From: Grimontia indica
GTDB taxonomy: Bacteria > Pseudomonadota > Gammaproteobacteria > Enterobacterales > Vibrionaceae
NCBI RefSeq assembly: GCF_000333895.2
Contig: NZ_ANFM02000027.1
Location: 145,990 to 209,989, forward strand
DNA: 64,000 bases
Direction of reading: 5' to 3'
Made by a program: the position numbers and the translations under genes
Notes under the pieces: model-generated
What the model was told of the DNA's origin: nothing
The model's database searches: none
The model's input: the letters and a program-made list of their open reading frames with translations, nothing else
Shown: in pieces, positions 25,463 to 34,159 of the stretch
How positions within the stretch are numbered: position 1 is the stretch's first letter
Layout: each line of letters opens with the position of its first letter

Positions 25463-26620
25463 ATGAGTGTCGTGCCTATCACGAGTGAGGGGTTAGATGC
25501 CGCCGAGGTATCTTGGTTTGCGCCGCTTTGTAGTGACGATTACCGTTATTTAGGTGTGCCAGATGGCGCGTTGCGAAGCAGCTGGGAGAATACCCGCGAT
25601 ATCGTTTTGACTGCCGAGAAGCAGGGCTTTCGCAACATTCTTTGCCCGTCCTCGTATCAGGTTGGGCAAGACACCCTGACCTTCGCTTCCGCGATGGGCC
25701 CGCTTACTGAGCGCATCAACTTGCTTGCAGCAATTCGATGTGGAGAAGTGCATCCGGCGATGTTGGCCCGTTCGGTCGCGACGCTTGATCACATCATGAA
25801 AGGGCGTTTGACGCTGAATGTCATCTCCTCTGATTTCCCTGGTGAGAAAGCGGATAGCGCTTACCGCTACCGCCGTTCAAAAGAAGTGGTCGATATTCTT
25901 CGTCAAGCCTGGACGCAAGATGAAATCCGCTACGACGGAGAAATCTACAAACTCGACCCGCTTTCTGCCGATCCTGTTCGTCCCTATCAGCAAAACGGTG
26001 GTCCACTTCTTTACTTCGGTGGCTACTCTCCGGATGCCCTTGAACTGTGTGGTTCAGACTGTGACGTGTACCTGATGTGGCCAGAAACCGAAGACATGCT
26101 GGAATCACGCATGAAAGCGGTGAATGAAGTGGCGCAACGTCATGGACGTACACTCGACTATGGCCTTCGTGTTCACATGATTGTTCGTGATACCGAAGCA
26201 GAAGCCCGTGAATATGCTGAGTCTCTGGTATCTAAGCTCGACGACGACTTTGGTCAATCGATTCGCGAGCGCGCGTTGGACTCGAAAAGTCTTGGTGTTG
26301 CTTTTCAGTCTAAACAGCGTGAACAGGCAGACCAGTTTGGTTTTACCGAACCGAATCTTTGGACCGGTGTTGGCCGCGCCCGCTCTGGTTGTGGTGCAGC
26401 GTTGGTGGGCAGTGTCGATCAGGTGCTGACCAAGATTGAACGCTACAAGAAAATGGGTATCCGCGCCTTTATCTTCTCTGGCTACCCGCACAAATCTGAA
26501 TGTGAAATTGTCGGCCAGAAAATTCTACCAGAGCTTAAAACCTGCTCAATGCCTGAAGAATACGGCCGTGTTCCGGCGACCACCCCTTTGACTCCACTTG
26601 GCGCAGGAGAGCGCAAATAA
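25463..26620 (+). CDS. LLM-class flavin-dependent monooxygenase, SsuD-like (candidate sulfonate/sulfoquinovose monooxygenase)
   Basis: 385 residues from the ATG at 25463, eight bases after AGGAGA. A TIM-barrel bacterial-luciferase-like enzyme: SWFAPLCSDDYRYLG at the N terminus, LLAAIRCGEVHPAMLARSVATLDH, LTLNVISSD, LRVHMIVRDT (as in SsuD, Arg-x-His in the active site), CGAALVG and FIFSGYPH. These match alkanesulfonate monooxygenases, which use FMNH2 and O2 to split the C-S bond and release sulfite. The next genes encode an aldo/keto reductase and a flavin reductase, the same trio as SmoC/SmoB/SmoA of sulfoquinovose catabolism. Other organosulfonates remain possible. Confidence 0.88.
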   Translation: MSVVPITSEGLDAAEVSWFAPLCSDDYRYLGVPDGALRSSWENTRDIVLTAEKQGFRNILCPSSYQVGQDTLTFASAMGPLTERINLLAAIRCGEVHPAMLARSVATLDHIMKGRLTLNVISSDFPGEKADSAYRYRRSKEVVDILRQAWTQDEIRYDGEIYKLDPLSADPVRPYQQNGGPLLYFGGYSPDALELCGSDCDVYLMWPETEDMLESRMKAVNEVAQRHGRTLDYGLRVHMIVRDTEAEAREYAESLVSKLDDDFGQSIRERALDSKSLGVAFQSKQREQADQFGFTEPNLWTGVGRARSGCGAALVGSVDQVLTKIERYKKMGIRAFIFSGYPHKSECEIVGQKILPELKTCSMPEEYGRVPATTPLTPLGAGERK

Positions 26621-27522
26621 TGAAATACACAGAACTGCATCCGTCACTGTCTGCTTTCAGCCGCTTAGTTTATGGCGTTTGGCGTTTGTCGGATGATGAG
26701 AACACCTCAGAGGCGCATGTTCGCGCGAAAGTTGATGCGTGTCTGGAGCAAGGCATCACCACCTTTGACCACGCTGACATCTATGGTGACTACTCCTGTG
26801 AAGAGGTATTTGGTCAGGTGCTCGAAGCGACTCCTTCACTTCGTGACCAGATTCAGTTGGTGTCGAAATGCGACATCATGCTGCTGTCAGAAAAATACCC
26901 GAACCGCCGTGTTAAATACTACGACACCTCAGAAGCGCATATCCGTCAGTCAGTTACCAACTCTTTGCAGAACCTGAAAACTGATCACCTTGACTTACTG
27001 CTGATACACCGCCCGGATCCGTTTATGGATCATAGTGAAACAGGGAATGCGTTAGATTCACTGATAGATGAAGGCTTGGTGAAAGCGGTCGGTGTTTCGA
27101 ACTTTAAATCGTGGGATTGGGAGTTGCTGCAATCTGGTATGCGTCATCCATTAGTGACCAACCAGATTGAAATGAGCCTGATGACCCGGGATTCCTTTAC
27201 TGACGGCACAGTGTCGTTCATGCAAAAAGGCGGCATTAAGCCAATGGCATGGTCGCCACTGGCTGGTGGTGAACTGTTTGGCAACAGCGAGGCGGCGCAG
27301 CGAGTGAAACCTTTGTTGCATCGTGAGGCCGAGAAATTCGATGTCGGTATTGATGCCGTCGCGATTGCTTGGCTTCTCGCACACCCTGCAGGCATTTTGC
27401 CGGTGTTGGGTACCAACAATCTTGAACGTATCCGTGGCATAAGCGACGCGCTGAAAGTCTCGATAGATAGAGAGACCTGGTTTGAACTTTGGACGGCTGC
27501 AGCAGGGGAGGAAGTAGCATGA
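26620..27522 (+). CDS. Aldo/keto reductase (SmoB-like candidate)
   Basis: 300 residues, (beta/alpha)8 AKR fold. Catalytic Asp/Tyr region FDHADIYGDYSCEEVFG (Asp55, Tyr59 by pattern), Lys in VSKCD, and His in LLLIHRPDP complete the tetrad; the C-terminal NADPH-binding part is IAWLLAHPAGILPVLGTNN. YdhF-like AKRs look the same. Its start overlaps the monooxygenase stop by one base (TAATG), and its stop overlaps the flavin reductase start (ATGA). In the sulfo-SMO pathway an AKR reduces 6-oxo-glucose to glucose, which would explain this position; that role is inferred. Confidence 0.88.
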   Translation: MKYTELHPSLSAFSRLVYGVWRLSDDENTSEAHVRAKVDACLEQGITTFDHADIYGDYSCEEVFGQVLEATPSLRDQIQLVSKCDIMLLSEKYPNRRVKYYDTSEAHIRQSVTNSLQNLKTDHLDLLLIHRPDPFMDHSETGNALDSLIDEGLVKAVGVSNFKSWDWELLQSGMRHPLVTNQIEMSLMTRDSFTDGTVSFMQKGGIKPMAWSPLAGGELFGNSEAAQRVKPLLHREAEKFDVGIDAVAIAWLLAHPAGILPVLGTNNLERIRGISDALKVSIDRETWFELWTAAAGEEVA

Positions 27523-27992
27523 GCCGCGAACTGAGAAACGCACTTTCCTGCTTTGCCACTGGTGTCACAGTGATTACAGCGCGCCATGAAGGGCAGGATT
27601 ATGGATTGACGTGCTCGTCTTTCAACTCTGTTTCTTTGGAGCCAGCGATTGTGCTTTGGAGCATCAACCGCACATCGTCAACCAAACAACCGATTCTGGA
27701 GTCTGGTGGCTACACCGTGAGCGTGCTGGCGGTGGAACATTCCGAGCTTGCGATGAAGTTCTGCCGTGACAGCCATGAAGAGCGCTTCCGTGGTGTGGAG
27801 ATCCAACGTGCACCGAGTGGCCGTGCCATCATTGAAGGTGCTGTCGCCTGGTTTGACTGCGACTTAAACGGTGTCGTCAGTGCAGGTGACCACGATATCC
27901 TGCTTGGCAAAGTGACCGACTTTCACTCGCAGCAGGGTGATGGATTAGTGTTTGAACGCAGCCGCTTCGGCAAGGTAGGAGAAGTCGCTTAA
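27519..27992 (+). CDS. Flavin reductase (SmoA/SsuE-role partner of the monooxygenase)
   Basis: 157 residues starting at the ATGA overlap (27519). Flavin-reductase-like split barrel: ELRNALSCFATGVTVITA, YGLTCSSFNSVSLEPAIVLWSI (FMN loop) and VAWFDCDLNGVVSAGDHDILLGKV. HpaC/DIM6-type reductases supply reduced FMN to two-component monooxygenases, so it is the natural partner of the LLM enzyme two genes upstream. The next gene starts at its stop codon (TAATG). Confidence 0.9.
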   Translation: MSRELRNALSCFATGVTVITARHEGQDYGLTCSSFNSVSLEPAIVLWSINRTSSTKQPILESGGYTVSVLAVEHSELAMKFCRDSHEERFRGVEIQRAPSGRAIIEGAVAWFDCDLNGVVSAGDHDILLGKVTDFHSQQGDGLVFERSRFGKVGEVA

Positions 27993-28522
27993 TGGCAGTG
28001 GTGAAGTCAGTCATTTCGGTGCTGGAAACCGTCAATAACACATTGGATCGCATTGGTGCATCCGTAGCTTGGGTGCTGGTGGCCTTGATGGTGTCCAGCA
28101 TTCTACTGCAGGTGGTGTGTCGCTATGTGTTCAATGCTGCATTGCCTTGGCCGGAAGAAGTCGCCCGGGCATTGATGATTTGGATGATGGCATTGGTTGC
28201 AGGGCAAGCGTATCGAAAGGGCATGTTTGTCTCTATCGATATGATTTTCAATTATCTGTCACCAAAAGTGGCGCAGGTGATTCGTATTCTGCTGCTGGTG
28301 ATTGCCTTTGCCGTACTGATCCAACTGTTCGTCATCGCACTGGAATTTTTTGACCGCGGCTTTCGAACCCGTGCAGCATCTTTTCCGCTGAAGCGGGCGT
28401 GGATCTATCTCGCGATGCCGGTGTGCTTTGGCACCATGTTGCTCGCTAATTTAGAAATGTTCCTGAAAGCGCTTACTCATAAAGAAGAGGGTGCCATCGC
28501 TGCGCAAGCTGGAGAAAGCTGA
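27992..28522 (+). CDS. TRAP transporter small permease (DctQ-like)
   Basis: 176 residues with four membrane helices (about 22-45, 58-72, 92-115, 135-158). LQVVCRYVFNAALPWPEEVARALMIWM is the DctQ signature region. It forms the membrane complex with the DctM protein that follows. Translationally coupled to the flavin reductase, which ties the transporter to the enzymes. Confidence 0.9.
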   Translation: MAVVKSVISVLETVNNTLDRIGASVAWVLVALMVSSILLQVVCRYVFNAALPWPEEVARALMIWMMALVAGQAYRKGMFVSIDMIFNYLSPKVAQVIRILLLVIAFAVLIQLFVIALEFFDRGFRTRAASFPLKRAWIYLAMPVCFGTMLLANLEMFLKALTHKEEGAIAAQAGES

Positions 28523-28560
28523 GTAGTCAGGCGTTGGTAATCATAAGGATGTGGCTGTAA

Positions 28561-29847
28561 ATGTTGATCTTCTTTCTACCTCTGTTTTTGGTTTTTCTTC
28601 TCGTCGGCATGCCGGTGTTTTTCGCGCTGCTCGCCGCTCCGGGCTTCATGCTATATGCCGAAGGTATGGACAGGGATATTCCCCTGCTGTTTCGTAATAT
28701 CTACAACGGTATCGACTCTTTCCCGCTGATGGCTATTCCATTCTTCATGCTCGCGGGGGAGGTAATGAACCGGAGTGGGATCACCCTGAGTCTGGTGAAT
28801 TTCTCGCAATCACTTATCGGTCATGTACGCGGTGGTCTGGCTCACGTCAACGTGATGTCGAGCATGCTGTTTGCGGGGCTTTCCGGTTCTGCCGTGGCGG
28901 ATACCTCTGCTATTGGTTCGATGATGATCCCTGCGATGGAGAAGAACGGGTATTCCCGTAAGTTTGCGGCAGCCATTACCGCGGCCTCCTCAGTGATTGG
29001 CCCAATCATTCCGCCTTCCGGCATCATGATTATTTACGCCTACACCATGGAAATTTCCGTGGCGGCACTGTTTGCGGCGGGAGTGGTTCCGGGCGTGATG
29101 ATTGGTGGTGGCTTGATGCTGTTGATCGCGCTGCTGGCGAAAAGCCAGAACCTGCCGATTGCCAGTGAAAAAGCAACATGGCGTGAACGCGGAACAGCCA
29201 CCAGAAAGGCCTTCTGGCCGCTGTTGACACCCGTGATCATTCTGGGCGGCATATTGGGTGGTATCTTTACACCGACTGAAGCTTCTGCCGTTGCGGTGCT
29301 TTATACCTTGGTTGTCGGCATGTTCGTGCTTCGCACTGTGAAGCTGAAAGACATCCCGGACATTTTTACCGCAAGTGCCAAGTCGTCAGCCGTAATTCTA
29401 TTGTTGGTTGGCGCAGCACTGGCGTTCAAAACCGTGGTATCGCTTTCCCATGCGGCAGAATCCATGGCGCATTGGACACTGAGTATCAGTGAGAACCCGC
29501 TGATCTTACTGTTCCTTATCAACATTTTGCTTTTTATAGTTGGCATGTTCCTCGATGCAGGTCCGGCCATCATTATTCTGGGGCCAATTCTGGCGCCGGT
29601 TTTTGTCAGTCTGGGCATAGACCCAGTGCATTTCGCCATCATCATGAGCGTGAATCTCACGGTGGGATTGGCGACGCCTCCAATGGGACTGGTGCTGTTT
29701 GTGGCATCAAGCGTATCTGGCGAGAAAGTCGAAACGTTGTCCCGCGCGATTCTGCCGTTTCTGGCAGTGGAAGTGGTAGTGATCTTCCTGATTACGTTTT
29801 TCCCGTCTCTTTCTATGACCATTCCGCAATGGCTGGGTCTGGCATGA
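28561..29847 (+). CDS. TRAP transporter large permease (DctM-like)
   Basis: 428 residues, about 12 membrane helices. FLPLFLVFLLVGMPVFFAL at the start, FPLMAIPFFMLAGEVMNRSG, GGLAHVNVMSSMLFAGLSGSA and VIGPIIPPSGIMIIYAYT are all DctM hallmarks. Uses the Na+ gradient to import the ligand delivered by the binding protein at 29952. The ligand is probably an organic acid or sulfonate, from context. Confidence 0.94.
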   Translation: MLIFFLPLFLVFLLVGMPVFFALLAAPGFMLYAEGMDRDIPLLFRNIYNGIDSFPLMAIPFFMLAGEVMNRSGITLSLVNFSQSLIGHVRGGLAHVNVMSSMLFAGLSGSAVADTSAIGSMMIPAMEKNGYSRKFAAAITAASSVIGPIIPPSGIMIIYAYTMEISVAALFAAGVVPGVMIGGGLMLLIALLAKSQNLPIASEKATWRERGTATRKAFWPLLTPVIILGGILGGIFTPTEASAVAVLYTLVVGMFVLRTVKLKDIPDIFTASAKSSAVILLLVGAALAFKTVVSLSHAAESMAHWTLSISENPLILLFLINILLFIVGMFLDAGPAIIILGPILAPVFVSLGIDPVHFAIIMSVNLTVGLATPPMGLVLFVASSVSGEKVETLSRAILPFLAVEVVVIFLITFFPSLSMTIPQWLGLA

Positions 29848-29951
29848 GCCGGTTTGGTTTTTTTACTCTTAACAAGCAACCGAGAACGTAAGTTCTCACC
29901 TTATGTGGAACAGCCTTTGGGCTGGCAATCACGGAAGTGAAAAGGTGAAGT

Positions 29952-31043
29952 ATGAAAATAACGGTAAATAAAATGCGTACAGCATTGAAGGGAAGTGCAC
30001 TGGCGTTGTTGGCTGGATTAATGACCACCACAGCATTGTCAGTGCCTGCCATGGCGGCGGACTTCAACCTTCGCGCAGTGGCTAACTCCAACGAAAATGA
30101 CGAAGACTATGATGGCCTGATCGTCTTTAAAGACTTCGTTGAATCTCACTCGAACGGCAAAATCAAAGTTGATCTCTATATCGGTACCCAGCTTTGCGGT
30201 AACGGTACCGAGTGTATTCAGGCGGTAGAAGACGGTTCAGTCGATATCTACATTTCTACCTCTGGCGGTGCGGCGAACATGTTCCCGTACATTCAGGTTC
30301 TCGACCTTCCGTATGTCCTGCCAGATGACCGCACGGCAGAAGCCGTTCTACAGGGCGATTTCGTACGTGAACTGCGCAAAGCAATCCTTGCGGACACTGA
30401 CGACAAACTGCGTTTGATGGCGATCGGTAATACCGGGGGCTGGCGTAACTTTGCCAATACCAAGCGTACAGTGAAACAGCCAAGTGATTTGGAAGGCCTG
30501 AAAATCCGCACCGTGGTTGCTGACTTGCCACAGGAACTGGTGAAAGCACTGGGTGCAAGCCCTACGCCAATCCCATGGCCTGAGCTTTACACCTCATTCC
30601 AGACGGGTGTGGTTGAAGGCTCGAAAAACGGTATCACCGATATCATGGGCATGAAGTTCCCAGAAGCAGGCTTGAAATACGTTACCTTGGATGGCCATGC
30701 CTACATGTCAGCGCTTTGGTACATGAACAACGAAGCCTTCCTAGATATGCCACCAGAGCTACGTAAAGTGATTGTGGATGGCTTCCGTGCACTGCAACAG
30801 GCAACGTTTGCTTCTCCGAAGCGTAAATCGATTGCTGCTTACGATGCCTTCAAGAAAGCCGGCGGTAAGCTTTACGTGCCTACTCCGGAAGAAAAAGCCA
30901 AGTTCCAGGAATCCGCAGCGCCGGTTTATATCTGGTTCCAAGAGAACGTGAAAGACGGCAAGAAGTGGTTTGATTTGCTCAAATCAGAATCCGAAAAAGC
31001 GCAACAACAGATTGGCGCAGCGGATAAAGCAGACCTCTCTTAA
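29952..31043 (+). CDS. TRAP transporter substrate-binding protein (DctP-like)
   Basis: 363 residues. Signal peptide ending AMA-AD near residue 35; mature protein with LRAVANSNENDEDYDGLIVFKDFVESHSNGKIKVDLY, then LKIRTVVADLPQELVKALGASPTPIPWPELYTSFQTGVVEG, the DctP ligand loop including Arg in KIRT (carboxylate/sulfonate contact in the family). It ends the operon. The 104-base gap before it contains GAGAACGTAAGTTCTC (29882-29897), a hairpin that may separate mRNA levels of binding protein and permeases. Confidence 0.92.
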   Translation: MKITVNKMRTALKGSALALLAGLMTTTALSVPAMAADFNLRAVANSNENDEDYDGLIVFKDFVESHSNGKIKVDLYIGTQLCGNGTECIQAVEDGSVDIYISTSGGAANMFPYIQVLDLPYVLPDDRTAEAVLQGDFVRELRKAILADTDDKLRLMAIGNTGGWRNFANTKRTVKQPSDLEGLKIRTVVADLPQELVKALGASPTPIPWPELYTSFQTGVVEGSKNGITDIMGMKFPEAGLKYVTLDGHAYMSALWYMNNEAFLDMPPELRKVIVDGFRALQQATFASPKRKSIAAYDAFKKAGGKLYVPTPEEKAKFQESAAPVYIWFQENVKDGKKWFDLLKSESEKAQQQIGAADKADLS

Positions 31044-31060
31044 CGGTTTGTAAGGGAATA

Positions 31061-31094
31061 AAAAATCAGCCTCTCGGGGCTGATTTTTCTTTTT
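31061..31094 (+). terminator. Intrinsic terminator of the monooxygenase-TRAP operon
   Basis: AAAAATCAGCC and GGCTGATTTTT form an 11-bp stem around TCTCGG, followed by CTTTTT. Confidence 0.88.
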
Positions 31095-31105
31095 ACTCAG
31101 TTTGG

Positions 31106-31681
31106 CTATTTCAACAAGGGATCAATCGCCGCCTGCCAGTCTTCCAAGCTGGAATGGTGGTCGACCGGAACCAAGCCCGCATTGTTAATAAACACCGTGG
31201 GTGTAGCCCAGACTGATCGTGTAGCTGCATAGCGAATCGGCGTTCTGCCTTGCTCGTAAACATCGCTGCTGTCCATTCGCTCGATGAAAGCCTCACGGTC
31301 AACTTTGCCATGTTCCACGGCATAATCAGCAACCAAGTTTCTCAGATCTTCATGGGTCTTATGGAGAAACTGGCCGTTGTAGAACGTATCCTGCCGCTCA
31401 TACAGGAAGGTGGCGAAGCGATAAAACTTCTCTGCATCACCCTCTGCCAAAGCAAATAACCCCAAACTCATGTCCCACGCCTGACGGTGGTTACTTAGCG
31501 TAATGAGGTGAGTTTTCAGGCTCACGGACTGCCCTTTGTAATGTTCCATTACCGCCATCAGGTTCGGCCAGATAGCACGCGAATGCGGGCATTGAATGTC
31601 GATGAAAACATCGATGGTGACGGATGCGGCTGGGTCACCAAGTAGAACACCACTTGGGCGGTGGGGAATGGGTATGCTCAT
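31106..31681 (-). CDS. DsbA-like thioredoxin-fold protein with a single active-site Cys (CPHS)
   Basis: 191 residues, no signal peptide. DsbA-type layout: DVFIDIQCPHSRAIW at the first strand-helix, helical insertion, and the cis-Pro loop ATPTVFIN near residue 166. The usual CxxC is CPHS and no other Cys is present, so it cannot form the normal intramolecular disulfide; a GST-kappa/2-hydroxychromene-isomerase-like or monothiol role is possible. It is convergent with the TRAP operon and shares its terminator region. Confidence 0.72.
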   Translation of the reverse strand: MSIPIPHRPSGVLLGDPAASVTIDVFIDIQCPHSRAIWPNLMAVMEHYKGQSVSLKTHLITLSNHRQAWDMSLGLFALAEGDAEKFYRFATFLYERQDTFYNGQFLHKTHEDLRNLVADYAVEHGKVDREAFIERMDSSDVYEQGRTPIRYAATRSVWATPTVFINNAGLVPVDHHSSLEDWQAAIDPLLK

Positions 31682-31791
31682 AACGTCCTTGTCCTTAGCT
31701 CGTTGTTATTGTGTTGAGCTAAGTGTAGCTAACGGATTCAGGTCGTCTCTAGACCCTAGTTGAGTCACTAATGCGACTTTGAATCAGTACG

Positions 31792-32460
31792 TTATGCAAT
31801 AAAAGTCTGTCTGAAACGGATGATACCTTTAGGCGTAAATTCGATAACTCTTGAGTCCGGTAATTGTTGCGCCCAACCTTGGCTCAGCAAATGTTCCAAT
31901 ATCCATTTTCCTAGGCTTCCCGCTATGTGCGTTCGCCTTTCACTCCAATCCAGGCAGGCTTTACAAACAGGACGCTTTTGTCTTTCAAGCGCTTCGATGT
32001 CAGCACCCAAGTCAATAAAGAATGCTTTCCCTTTTTCCGTCAGCTTGGCTTCAATTAACGCATCTTCAATCAAACCTTGCGCCACCAGAGAATCATAGAG
32101 TTGAACCGCAACTTCACCCGCTAGGTGGTCATAACATACACGTGAATGACGAAGTGATGCATCGCTAGGTCCAGTCGGAATGGGTTTGATGGTAGCGGTT
32201 ACGTTCATGAGTTGTTCGAGTAATTCTGCGATTTCATAACCGGCAAGTTGGAAGTATCGATGTCGGCCTTGTTTACGCACTACCAGCAAACCACCTTCGA
32301 CCAACTTTGCCAGGTGACTGCTGGCGGTTTGCGCGGAAATATCGGCTTCCAACGCCAGTTCAGTTGCGGTCAACGCCTTACCGCCAAGCAGTGCAATGAG
32401 CATTTTTGATCGGGCGCTATCGGCAACAAGCGCGGCGGTTTGAGTGATGTCCGGTTCCAT
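31792..32460 (-). CDS. ArsR-family transcriptional regulator
   Basis: 222 residues, longer than a minimal ArsR (about 100). N-terminal winged helix (ALVADSARSKMLIALLGGKALTATELALEADISAQTASSHLAKLVEGGLLVVRKQGRHRYFQL). The C-terminal half (from about 105) ends with RPVCKACLDWSERRTHIAGSLGKWI, a conserved block with two Cys. Members of this long subgroup often control small metabolic operons. Divergent from the three-gene operon at 32597, which is its likely target. Confidence 0.85.
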   Translation of the reverse strand: MEPDITQTAALVADSARSKMLIALLGGKALTATELALEADISAQTASSHLAKLVEGGLLVVRKQGRHRYFQLAGYEIAELLEQLMNVTATIKPIPTGPSDASLRHSRVCYDHLAGEVAVQLYDSLVAQGLIEDALIEAKLTEKGKAFFIDLGADIEALERQKRPVCKACLDWSERRTHIAGSLGKWILEHLLSQGWAQQLPDSRVIEFTPKGIIRFRQTFIA

Positions 32461-32596
32461 TTCAAAAACTCGATGATTTGACTGGGATAAGGTTAGCAGT
32501 CGGGGCTAGGGAATACTTCGACGACGCTCGAAGCATAGGGAGATTTCAACGCTTAAGCTGTTATCCAACGCTCAATATGGATAAGGACGTGGCGCC

Positions 32597-32932
32597 ATGA
32601 TCACCTGTTTCATTGAATACCGTATCGACCCGTTCAAACAAAGTCAGTTTGAAAAATATGCCAAGAACTGGGGAAAGATTATTCCTGAGTGTGGAGGCGA
32701 TTTACTGGGCTATTTCATGCCCCATGAAGGTACTAACGATGTGGCCTATGGCCTGATTTCGTTTCCAGATTTAGCGTCGTATGAAAGCTACCGCGAGCGG
32801 CTTAGATCGGATGAGGCTGGGAAGCGTAATTTTCTTTTCGCCAACAAAGAGCAGTTTATTGCAGCTGAAAAACGCTCATTCCTAAGAGTGGTGGACGCGA
32901 CCTACAAGCAAGAAGCGAGGGTAGCAAAATGA
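32597..32932 (+). CDS. NIPSNAP-family protein
   Basis: 111 residues. Opens with [25 protein letters not shown], the NIPSNAP ferredoxin-like (dimeric alpha/beta barrel) pattern, followed by [13 protein letters not shown] and the [20 protein letters not shown] helix. Function is generally unknown; some relatives are isomerase- or monooxygenase-like. First gene of a tight three-gene operon, with an ATGA overlap to the next gene. Confidence 0.82.
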   Translation: MITCFIEYRIDPFKQSQFEKYAKNWGKIIPECGGDLLGYFMPHEGTNDVAYGLISFPDLASYESYRERLRSDEAGKRNFLFANKEQFIAAEKRSFLRVVDATYKQEARVAK

Positions 32933-33252
32933 TCGCCGTTATCTTTGAAGTGGAGCCCCATGCGGAGCACAAAAGCACGTATCTTGACATAGCTGCCGTA
33001 CTTCGTGAGGAACTGATGGAGGTGGAAGGCTTTATCTCAGTAGAGCGCTTTCAGAGTCTGACTAATGAGGAACATATGTTGTCGCTGTCCTTCTGGGAAA
33101 GTGAAGAAGCGATCGCTCATTGGCGGAATAACCTTCGTCATCAACTGGCGCAGCAAAAAGGAAAAGAAAGCTTGTTTAAAAACTATCGTATTCGCGTTGC
33201 AAACGTGGTGAGAGATTACGGGCTGGATGCCCAGCAAGGAGAAGAACGATGA
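32929..33252 (+). CDS. Antibiotic-biosynthesis-monooxygenase (ABM)-domain protein
   Basis: 107 residues. [66 protein letters not shown] is the classical ABM domain pattern (strand, helix, FISxERF, SFWxSEEA, W). Such small dimeric proteins include quinol monooxygenases and heme-degrading enzymes. Overlaps both neighbours by four bases, so the three proteins are made together. Confidence 0.88.
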   Translation: MIAVIFEVEPHAEHKSTYLDIAAVLREELMEVEGFISVERFQSLTNEEHMLSLSFWESEEAIAHWRNNLRHQLAQQKGKESLFKNYRIRVANVVRDYGLDAQQGEER

Positions 33253-33539
33253 GAGTGGTTGCGGTTTTTACTGATACTCCAGAGATGCTTGAACACCGTA
33301 AACAGCATGGTCAGGCACATCTCGATTTTCTGCGTGCCAACCAATCAGAGATTCTGGTTGGCGGTGGGCTAAGAGATGAAGAGGGGGGCGCGTATGTGGG
33401 TGGTCTTTGGATCATGGAGGTAGCAAGTCTGGCTCGTGCAAAGGCGATTATCGAACAAGACCCTTATTACGTACCTGAGTTTCGTAGCTACCAATTAAAA
33501 GTTTGGGGTAAAGCGTTTGATGAAGACGTAATTATATGA
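33249..33539 (+). CDS. YciI-like protein
   Basis: 96 residues. The YCII-type alpha/beta barrel has the pattern RKQHGQAHLDFLRAN (the conserved His and Asp pair as HxxxHLxF), GGGLRDEEGGAYVGGLWIMEVASLARAKAIIEQDPYY. Related proteins act as hydrolases or dehalogenase-like enzymes. Third gene of the operon; the last 120 bases before the next gene show no clear terminator. Confidence 0.87.
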   Translation: MRVVAVFTDTPEMLEHRKQHGQAHLDFLRANQSEILVGGGLRDEEGGAYVGGLWIMEVASLARAKAIIEQDPYYVPEFRSYQLKVWGKAFDEDVII

Positions 33540-33658
33540 AATGTGGAAACTATTCGATTTAAAGGTCAAAAGTCTGATTTGAGGTAACTGTCTAAATATA
33601 CAGTGTTTTAATGTGGTAAGGTTCGTGCAGATTTTCGTTTCAAAGCCCAAGGAAGACC

Positions 33659-34081
33659 ATGAGAGACGTTGTATTAAAGAACCTGCGCGAACGTTTTCAA
33701 TCTTTGAATGAGATTGTCGATACCTTAAACCCAGAGCTGTTTACCACCCATTTGAATGTACCGAAGAATAAGTCTGTTGGTGAGCATATGTGGTGTATTG
33801 TCGGTGCACGGGAGAGCTATACGAAATCGTTGTTGAAAGGTGAATGGGCAGGCTTTGAATGTTCATTGGCGTCGACCGAACGCCGTGGCGATGTGATCGA
33901 GAAACTGAAATCTTCCCAAGACGCGTTCGATGAAGTGGTAAATACCATTAGCCATTGGACGCCAGAGCGCGACGAGTTATTGGTTTATTTGCTTGAACAC
34001 GAAGCAACCCATGAAGCGCAATTGATTCGTCACATCTTCGCTCTGGAGCAAACGTTGCCTGAATCGGTAAAGTGGGCTTAA
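33659..34081 (+). CDS. DinB-like four-helix metalloprotein family
   Basis: 140 residues. The helical pattern and His positions fit the DinB/YfiT fold: KSVGEHMWCIVGARESY (first His near 43) and LLEHEATHEAQLIRHIFALEQ (His near 116, 120 and 127), which would form the metal triad. DinB-like proteins are thiol-dependent or unknown-function enzymes. Separate transcription unit, with a terminator following. Confidence 0.75.
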   Translation: MRDVVLKNLRERFQSLNEIVDTLNPELFTTHLNVPKNKSVGEHMWCIVGARESYTKSLLKGEWAGFECSLASTERRGDVIEKLKSSQDAFDEVVNTISHWTPERDELLVYLLEHEATHEAQLIRHIFALEQTLPESVKWA

Positions 34082-34102
34082 ACAATCCGCAAATGCAAGA
34101 GA

Positions 34103-34126
34103 AAGGGAGAGCCTAAGCTCTCCCTT
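34103..34126. terminator. Terminator between DinB-like and large orphan gene
   Basis: AAGGGAGAGC and GCTCTCCCTT form a 10-bp stem with a four-base loop between converging genes. Confidence 0.7.
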
Positions 34127-34159
34127 CCTCTTATCTTTCCCCTATTATGGATGACTCAG

